Source of the DNA: Pseudorhizobium tarimense
GTDB lineage: Bacteria; Pseudomonadota; Alphaproteobacteria; Rhizobiales; Rhizobiaceae
NCBI RefSeq assembly: GCF_022968135.1
Contig: NZ_JALJRA010000004.1
Location: 224,427 to 288,426, forward strand
Length of the DNA stretch: 64,000 nucleotides
Direction: 5' to 3'
The first letter of the stretch is position 1; every line of letters begins with the position of its first letter. A program made the position numbers and the translations under genes. Under the pieces are notes generated by a model, which worked only from the letters and a program-made list of their open reading frames with translations, ran no database searches and was not told the origin of the DNA. Positions 59,003 to 64,000 of the stretch are shown here, one piece after another.

Positions 59003-59341
59003 ATGGATGAACGTCAAGCCCTTTCTTCATTTGCCGCGCTTTCCCAGGAAAGGCGGCTTGCTATCGTCCGAGCACTGGTTGTCGCGGGCCCGGAAGGTTT
59101 GGCCGCTGGCGTGATCGCAGAACGGATGGGGGTGTCGGCGACGAACGTCTCGTTCCATCTCAAGGAACTAGAGCGCTCACGCCTGATCTCCCAGCGGCGC
59201 GAATCCCGATCGATTATTTACAGCGCCAGCTATGAGGCCTTGGCCGATCTCGTGAAATTCCTGATGGAGGACTGCTGTGCCGGTCATCCAATCATCCGTA
59301 AAAATGTGGAGGAGCGTGGAGGGTTGCTGTGCCCCGGTTGA
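59003..59341 (+). CDS. arsR: ArsR-family repressor
   Basis: A 112-residue winged helix-turn-helix protein: ALSSFAALSQERRLAIVRALVVAGPEGLAAGVIAERMGVSATNVSFHLKELERSRLISQRRESRSIIYSASY. A C-terminal vicinal pair (MEDCCAGH) is a plausible As(III)-binding site, as in the C-terminal-cysteine class of ArsR repressors. Its stop overlaps the start of the MFS gene by one base. It probably controls both that transporter and the divergent DUF6428 gene. Confidence 0.85.
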   Translation: MDERQALSSFAALSQERRLAIVRALVVAGPEGLAAGVIAERMGVSATNVSFHLKELERSRLISQRRESRSIIYSASYEALADLVKFLMEDCCAGHPIIRKNVEERGGLLCPG

Positions 59342-60570
59342 TGCCGCCGCCTATGAGGAAACGATCGGTGCATAATCGCAGAGTCTCCGCGGGAATCGTT
59401 TCCGCGCTCGGGCTGACCCAGATCATCGGCTACGGCACGCTCTACTACTCCTTCAGCATCCTCGCACCCAGTATTGCCGGAGACCTTGGCCTGTCACTCG
59501 CACAGGTATTCGGGGTGTTCTCCTTGTCACTCTTCATTGGAGGGCTGTCGGCCACCTATATCGGCCAGCAGATGGACCGGATCGGGGCGGCGACTATCAT
59601 GTCGGTCGGCTCGGCACTTGCGGCGCTGACTCTTGCTCTCTGCGCCTGGTCGCCCTCGGTTGCGATCTTTGCCATTGCTATCATTTTGCTCGAAGTGTCG
59701 TCCGGAATGGTTCAGTACCAGGCCGCCTTTGCAGCCCTAGTGGAACATGATCCAAAATCCGCTTCACAGAGCATCACCTATCTGACGCTGATCGGCGGCT
59801 TCGCTTCGACGATTTTCTGGCCAATCTCGACCACACTGCTCGACGTCCTCTCGTGGCGCGAAATCTTTCTCGTCTTTGCGGCTTTGCATCTCATTCTCTG
59901 CATGCCGCTGCACTTCTGGATACGGAGCGTCGGAAAGAAGGCCGCCGACCACACTTTGGGGACGCGCGAGACGGTCATCGGAGCGATCCTACCTCATACT
60001 CGACGCAGGGCCATGGTGATCGTATCATGCGCGTTCGCGCTTCTCGGGTTTACGCTTGCTGCTATTCTTGCACATATGGTGCCCATGCTGGGATCGATCG
60101 GGTTGGGTACGGCCGCCGTTGTAATCGGCGCCCTCTTCGGTCCCGCACAGGTACTGAGCCGTCTGATCAACATGGTCTTCGGGAAGAGCCTGTCGCCGCC
60201 GGCGCTTGCCGTCTTATCAGCAATCCTGATCGTCGTCGGCATCCTGATCCTGCTGATCACGGGTGATTGGCCGCCGGGGGCTGTCGCATTCGCGATTTGT
60301 CTGGGATTGGGTTCCGGCATCAACAGCATCGCACAGGGCAGCCTGCCGCTCTATTTGTTCGGATCTGATGGCTATGGTGCGATTACCGGAAAGATGGCAG
60401 CCGCTCGTTTGGCCGTGGGCGCGGGTGCGCCCTTCGTATTTGCGGCGGCCATGGAGAACATTGGCCTCAGCATGTCGCTCGCCGCAAATGCTGTTCTTGG
60501 CGCCATCAGCATCGCGGGATTCGTCGCAGTGGCGGTTTCATGCCGGCAACCCGCCACTGTAACGGCATGA
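59341..60570 (+). CDS. MFS transporter of the arsenic cluster
   Basis: A 409-residue major facilitator with 12 hydrophobic segments. GLTQIIGYGTLYYSFSILAPSIAGDLGLSLAQVFGVFSLSLFIGGL opens the protein, and a DRIGAATIM loop between helices 2 and 3 is typical of MFS. In Agrobacterium an MFS exporter next to arsR (ArsK) exports As(III), Sb(III) and methylarsenite; this protein occupies the same kind of position, so a similar role is likely but not certain. It starts at ATG 59341, coupled to arsR. Confidence 0.75.
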   Translation: MPPPMRKRSVHNRRVSAGIVSALGLTQIIGYGTLYYSFSILAPSIAGDLGLSLAQVFGVFSLSLFIGGLSATYIGQQMDRIGAATIMSVGSALAALTLALCAWSPSVAIFAIAIILLEVSSGMVQYQAAFAALVEHDPKSASQSITYLTLIGGFASTIFWPISTTLLDVLSWREIFLVFAALHLILCMPLHFWIRSVGKKAADHTLGTRETVIGAILPHTRRRAMVIVSCAFALLGFTLAAILAHMVPMLGSIGLGTAAVVIGALFGPAQVLSRLINMVFGKSLSPPALAVLSAILIVVGILILLITGDWPPGAVAFAICLGLGSGINSIAQGSLPLYLFGSDGYGAITGKMAAARLAVGAGAPFVFAAAMENIGLSMSLAANAVLGAISIAGFVAVAVSCRQPATVTA

Positions 60571-60574
60571 TCCA

Positions 60575-61312
60575 TCAGATCGACTTGAGCGAAACCCGTT
60601 TTTCCAACTTGGCGGCTGCTTCTCTTCGCTCGCTATAGCGATCGGTGAGGTAGTCCGAGATGTCGCGCGTGAGCCACGTGAACTTGACCAGTTCCTCGCA
60701 GACATCGACGACGCGCTCGTAATAGGACGAAGGCTTCATGCGGCCGTCGGAATCGAATTCCTGATAGGCCTTGGCCACCGACGACTGGTTGGGGATGGTG
60801 ATCATCCGCATCCAGCGGCCGAGCAGGCGCATGGCGTTGACCGCGTTGAACGATTGCGAGCCGCCGGAGACCTGCATGACGGCGAGTGTCTTGCCCTGGG
60901 TCGGTCGGACAGCACCGACAGACAAGGGGATCCAGTCGATCTGTGCCTTCATGATGCCGGTTAGCGTGCCGTGACGCTCCGGGCTCACCCAGACCTGGCC
61001 TTCGGACCAAGCCGAAAGTTCCCGCAGTTCCTGAACCCTCGGATGGCTGACCGGCGCATCGTCGGGCAGCGGCAGGCCGGAGGGATCAAAGACCTTCACC
61101 TCGGCGCCGAAATGCTCGAGCAGGCGCTTAGCTTCCAGCGCGAGCAGGCGGCTGTAAGAGACCTGCCGGACCGAGCCATAAAGGATCAGGATCCGCGGCT
61201 TGTGGGTGGAGAAGGGGCGCCGCAGCGCCTCCAGGTCCGGCAAGCGCAGGTGATCGAGATCAGCGGCGGGCAAATCGTTCGTGTGATCAGACAATGCGCT
61301 TGCCCTCCGCAT
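60575..61312 (-). CDS. arsH: ArsH NADPH-dependent FMN reductase
   Basis: A 245-residue flavoprotein: [46 protein letters not shown] is the flavodoxin-like FMN site, with [47 protein letters not shown] and [15 protein letters not shown] completing the ArsH pattern. ArsH oxidises trivalent organoarsenicals. Its start overlaps the end of the arsC gene by 26 bp. Confidence 0.9.
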   Translation of the reverse strand: MRRASALSDHTNDLPAADLDHLRLPDLEALRRPFSTHKPRILILYGSVRQVSYSRLLALEAKRLLEHFGAEVKVFDPSGLPLPDDAPVSHPRVQELRELSAWSEGQVWVSPERHGTLTGIMKAQIDWIPLSVGAVRPTQGKTLAVMQVSGGSQSFNAVNAMRLLGRWMRMITIPNQSSVAKAYQEFDSDGRMKPSSYYERVVDVCEELVKFTWLTRDISDYLTDRYSERREAAAKLEKRVSLKSI

Positions 61313-61712
61313 CGAGCACGGCTTCGCCGTCTTCCTTGACGAAAGCGTAAGTGAAGGCGTCAGCAGGCAGGATGTCGAGGACCACTTCGGATGGACGGCA
61401 GAGGCGGGTGCCCAATTCGGTGACGACGAGAGGACGGTTGATCAGGATGGGGGTCGCGACCATGGCATCGAGCAACTGGTCGTCCGAAAGGGCGGGATCT
61501 ACTAGGCCGAGTTCCTCGTAGGGTGTGCCCTTTTCGCGGATCGCCTGGCGGACGGTGAGGCCGGCATCGGCGATCATCTTTGCCAGTTCCGGCTTGCTCG
61601 GCGGGGTCTTAAGATATTCGATGACGTTGGGCTCGATGCCGGCATGACGGATGATTTCAAGCGTATTGCGCGAGGTCCCGCAGGCCGGGTTGTGGTAGAT
61701 GGTGACGGTCAT
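61287..61712 (-). CDS. arsC: Arsenate reductase, glutaredoxin-linked ArsC
   Basis: A 141-residue Ars[20 protein letters not shown] with the catalytic Cys at residue 11, then [60 protein letters not shown]. It reduces arsenate using glutathione/glutaredoxin. It is 4 bp from the Acr3 gene. A second, unrelated arsenate reductase is encoded two genes upstream. Confidence 0.9.
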   Translation of the reverse strand: MTVTIYHNPACGTSRNTLEIIRHAGIEPNVIEYLKTPPSKPELAKMIADAGLTVRQAIREKGTPYEELGLVDPALSDDQLLDAMVATPILINRPLVVTELGTRLCRPSEVVLDILPADAFTYAFVKEDGEAVLDAEGKRIV

Positions 61713-61715
61713 GGT

Positions 61716-62774
61716 TCAGGCCTTCGCTTCCTTTGTGCATCTGGCGGTTACGGCCTGTCCGGCCTCGTACCAGCCCTTGCTGCGGTTGACGATCGCGACC
61801 AGCACCAGCATCACCGGTACCTCGATCAGGACGCCGACGACGGTGGCGAGTGCTGCACCCGAGTTGAAACCGAAGAGGCTGATGGCAGTCGCGACGGCCA
61901 GCTCGAAGAAGTTGGAGGCACCAATCAGGGCGGAGGGGCCTGCAATGCAATGGGCTTCGCCGGTCATACGGTTTGCCAGATAGGCGAAGCCAAAGATGAA
62001 TACGGTCTGGAGGAAGATCGGCACGGCGAGGATCGCGATCACGATCGGCTGGGCGAGGATCTGGTTGCCCTGGAAGGCAAAGAGTAGGACGACGGTCAAG
62101 AGCAGCGCGCCGATCGAGAGCGGCTGAATATTGTCCTGGAAGCGCTGAAGCGCGCGACCGTCCCCATTGCCAAGCACCCGGCGCAGGATCTGGGCGACGA
62201 TGACCGGTACGACTATGAAGAGTGCAACGGAGATCAGCAGCGTATCCCAGGGCACGATGATCGAGGAAACGCCGAGCAGGATGGCGACGATCGGCGCGAA
62301 AGCCAACACCATGACGGCGTCATTGAGCGCCACTTGGGTGAGGGTGAAGGGCGCATCGCCCCGCGTGAGGTTGGACCAGACAAACACCATCGCCGTGCAG
62401 GGCGCAGCACCCAACAGGATGAGGCCGGCGATATAGCTGTCGATCTGATCAGCCGGCAGCAGGGGCGCAAACAGCCAGCCGATGAAAATCCAGCCGAGGA
62501 CAGCCATGGAGAAAGGCTTCACGGCCCAGTTGGCGAAGAGGGTGACGCTCATGCCCCGCCAATGGGTTCCAACCTCGCGGATGGCGGCGAAATCGATCTT
62601 CATCAGCATCGGAATGATCATCAGCCAGATCAAGACGGCGACCGGCAGGTTGACCTTGGCGATCTCGGCCGAGCCGATCACCTGGAAGAGGCCGGGCAAG
62701 GCTGAGCCGAGGGTTATGCCGGCGGCAATGGCCAGCGCGACCCAGAGGGTCAGGTAACGTTCGAATGTCGACAT
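61716..62774 (-). CDS. acr3: Acr3-family arsenite efflux permease
   Basis: A 352-residue, ten-helix membrane protein of the ACR3 group. FERYLTLWVALAIAAGITLG, PVAVLIWLMIIPMLMKIDF, and GAAPCTAMVFVWSNLTRGDAPFTLTQVALND with the essential membrane cysteine are diagnostic. It exports arsenite formed by the two arsenate reductases that flank it. Only 3 bp separate it from the upstream arsenate reductase gene. Confidence 0.92.
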   Translation of the reverse strand: MSTFERYLTLWVALAIAAGITLGSALPGLFQVIGSAEIAKVNLPVAVLIWLMIIPMLMKIDFAAIREVGTHWRGMSVTLFANWAVKPFSMAVLGWIFIGWLFAPLLPADQIDSYIAGLILLGAAPCTAMVFVWSNLTRGDAPFTLTQVALNDAVMVLAFAPIVAILLGVSSIIVPWDTLLISVALFIVVPVIVAQILRRVLGNGDGRALQRFQDNIQPLSIGALLLTVVLLFAFQGNQILAQPIVIAILAVPIFLQTVFIFGFAYLANRMTGEAHCIAGPSALIGASNFFELAVATAISLFGFNSGAALATVVGVLIEVPVMLVLVAIVNRSKGWYEAGQAVTARCTKEAKA

Positions 62775-62777
62775 CGG

Positions 62778-63299
62778 TCAGGCAACCTCGGGATTGGCAG
62801 CGTCGTTGGTCGCGCCGATCTCCTGCAGACGCTTCTGCAGCGAGAGTTTGTCGAGGCTCGTCATCGGCAGACTGACGAAGATCGAAATGCGGTGATTGAG
62901 CATGCGATAGGCATCGGCGAAGGCGAAGTGCTTCTCGGAATCCGTGCCTTCGACAGCGGCTGGATCCGGAATGCCCCAATGGGCGGTCATCGGCTGGCCG
63001 GGCCAGACCGGACAGGCTTCGGCGGCGGCGTTATCACAGACGGTGAAGACGAAATCGAGCTGCGGTGCGCCGGGTACAGCGAACTCGTCCCAGTTCTTCG
63101 AGCGGGCGAAGCTGGTGTCGTAGTTCATGCCCTTCAAGAGTTGCAGCGTGTAGGGGTGAACTTCGCCCTTCGGCTGGGACCCTGCCGAATAGGCCTTGAA
63201 CTTTCCTTGGCCGAGCCGGTTGAGGATCGCTTCGGCAATGATCGAGCGGGCGGAATTGCCGGTGCAGAGGAAGAGGACGTTGTAGATCTTGTCGGACAT
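62778..63299 (-). CDS. arsC: Arsenate reductase, low-molecular-weight phosphatase type
   Basis: A 173-residue protein: NVLFLCTGNSARSIIAEAILN with the CX5R loop (C12, R18), GSQPKGEVHPYTLQLLKG, and FVFTVCDNAAAEACPVWPGQPMTAHWGIPDP with the cysteines and acidic residue of the thioredoxin-type ArsC. It reduces arsenate by a different chemistry from the ArsC at 61287. It follows arsR by 10 bp in the leftward operon arsR-arsC-acr3-arsC-arsH. Confidence 0.9.
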   Translation of the reverse strand: MSDKIYNVLFLCTGNSARSIIAEAILNRLGQGKFKAYSAGSQPKGEVHPYTLQLLKGMNYDTSFARSKNWDEFAVPGAPQLDFVFTVCDNAAAEACPVWPGQPMTAHWGIPDPAAVEGTDSEKHFAFADAYRMLNHRISIFVSLPMTSLDKLSLQKRLQEIGATNDAANPEVA

Positions 63300-63309
63300 G
63301 GCCGGTCTC

Positions 63310-63669
63310 TCAGTTGGGGCGGGTCGTTTGGAGTGTTGGACTGCAGCAGGCGAGATCGTCGATCAGCGGCTGGCAGAGGCTGGCATTGCCGCCGCAGCAA
63401 TCCTTGAGCAGGTAAAGCGCGACCGCGCGGAAGCGATCGAGATCTGCGCGGTAGATGATCGAGCGGCTATGGCGCTCGCCGGTCACCAGGCCAGCCTGCG
63501 AGAGCGTTGAGAGATGCGCCGACATGGTGTTCTGCGGCACCCCGATCAGGCGCGCCAGTTCGCCGGCGGGAATACCATCGGGTTCATGCGCCACTAGCAG
63601 GCGAAAGGTCTGCAGGCGCGTTGGTTGGGCCAGGGCGGCAAGCGCCGCGATAGTTGATTTATCATCCAT
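63310..63669 (-). CDS. arsR: ArsR-family repressor of the arsenic operon
   Basis: A 119-residue repressor: IAALAALAQPTRLQTFRLLVAHEPDGIPAGELARLIGVPQNTMSAHLSTLSQAGLVTGERHSRSIIYRADL. The C-terminal cysteines (LKDCCGGNASLC) form the probable As(III) site. First gene of the leftward arsenic operon. It differs from the ArsR at 59003, so two repressors serve the cluster. Confidence 0.88.
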   Translation of the reverse strand: MDDKSTIAALAALAQPTRLQTFRLLVAHEPDGIPAGELARLIGVPQNTMSAHLSTLSQAGLVTGERHSRSIIYRADLDRFRAVALYLLKDCCGGNASLCQPLIDDLACCSPTLQTTRPN

Positions 63670-63862
63670 ATATCCAGAATAGTGGATTTTTTGAGTTGGT
63701 CAACAGCCTTCTCCGCCACCGCCATCGCGTCAGTATCGACCTTAGCCGGCGAGGTGCGTAACTCCGGGCCGTCGGAGACCGTGCGATGGCAGCAAGCTTC
63801 GCCGCCGAAAGAACCATTGCGGCTCCGACCGCCCAGGCACCGCGACCATTTGACCGAACAAC
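63670..63862. promoter_or_regulatory. Region upstream of the arsenic operon
   Basis: A 193-bp gap that must hold the arsR promoter. Close to the start it reads ATATCCAGAATAGTGGATTTTTTGAG, containing the imperfect inverted pair ATCCA...TGGAT (63668-63685), which may be the ArsR operator. The remainder may be transposase debris. Confidence 0.45.
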
Positions 63863-64000
63863 CTACCTAAGTCCCGAGCCGAGCTCGTTCAGCAGCGCCA
63901 TCCGAAGAATGCGCTTGAGATGGGCAAAGAGCATCTCAACCTTCTTTCGGCGATGCCGTGACTGCACGTAATCGGGTGTTGCGGCTATCGCTCGGGCGAC
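63863..64000 (-). pseudogene. IS1182/IS5-type transposase fragment at window edge
   Basis: The minus-strand frame open to the window edge reads TPDYVQSRHRRKKVEMLFAHLKRILRM, the conserved C-terminal RKKVEMLFAHLKRIL motif of DDE transposases of the IS1182/IS5 type, then diverges (ALLNELGSGLR) and stops at 63863. In complete transposases the motif is followed by about 40 more residues, so this copy appears truncated at its C-terminus. The rest lies outside the window. Confidence 0.65.

Noticed and set aside
1..64000. CRISPR arrays, rRNA operons, restriction-modification or toxin-antitoxin loci
   Set aside because: I looked for regularly spaced short repeats and for known protein motifs of these systems and saw none in the window.

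Overview
This 64 kb window is from an alphaproteobacterium of the order Rhizobiales (Agrobacterium/Rhizobium/Ensifer-like). Evidence: a GguC-type sugar-acid protein beside a YtfQRT-YjfF sugar transporter, an L-arabinose/D-galactose 1-dehydrogenase of the Azospirillum/rhizobial type, a BA14K-repeat protein, a Bradyrhizobium-type D-tartrate dehydratase, several tripartite tricarboxylate transporters, and GC-rich coding DNA. It looks like an accessory replicon or catabolic/metal island: no rRNA, tRNA, ribosomal or core housekeeping genes were seen.

Layout. (1) 1-7.85 kb: pentose/galactose module. A leftward operon (GguC, sugar 1-dehydrogenase, IlvD/Edd dehydratase) diverges from a rightward operon for a furanose-type ABC importer (YtfQ, YtfR, YtfT, YjfF) that ends in a FadR-type GntR regulator. 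(2) 7.85-10.2 kb: metallophosphoesterase, a small Rmf/CrpP-like protein, a BA14K protein and a helix-turn-helix gene next to a degenerate repeat. (3) 10.3-19.0 kb: tartrate module, with two tartrate/D-malate-type dehydrogenases, a TctC plus a fused TctA-TctB transporter, two LysR regulators and D(-)-tartrate dehydratase. (4) 19.0-45.1 kb: a large carboxylate cluster. A leftward operon encodes TctC-TctB-TctA, PrpD, SDR, AbrB-type permease, acyl-CoA dehydrogenase, CoA-transferase, PrpD, itaconyl/mesaconyl-CoA-type hydratase and a CitE-like lyase. Around it lie an enolase-superfamily enzyme, a haloacetate dehalogenase, a four-domain rhodanese and a third TctCBA set. A rightward arm encodes PrpD, AbrB permease, SDR, PrpD, an isopropylmalate/isocitrate-type dehydrogenase and a GntR regulator. 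(5) 45.1-47.1 kb: decayed mobile DNA. (6) 47.1-56.3 kb: metal genes, with a glutaredoxin-MauE fusion and MerR, then a copper set (DUF411, CusF, cupredoxin, multicopper oxidase, TolC, lipoprotein, DUF305, Csp-type Cys-rich protein, c-type cytochrome). (7) 56.3-58.4 kb: remnants of a copper P-type ATPase and an IS66 transposase. (8) 58.4-63.7 kb: arsenic cluster. (9) A transposase fragment at the right edge.

The main finding is in region 4. Five near-identical operator-like sites, TTGT-N9-ACAA, lie in front of the two TctC genes, the rightward PrpD arm, the racemase/dehalogenase divergent promoter and the GntR gene. This suggests one GntR-controlled regulon spanning about 25 kb. Its leftward operon carries counterparts of every enzyme class in the Pseudomonas itaconate (rip/ict-ich-ccl) operon, but fed by tripartite tricarboxylate transporters and accompanied by PrpD (2-methylcitrate dehydratase/cis-aconitate decarboxylase fold) paralogs. 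The most economical reading is an undescribed CoA-dependent pathway for an unsaturated or branched di/tricarboxylate. The substrate cannot be read from sequence. All family assignments come from reading the sequence, with no database search.
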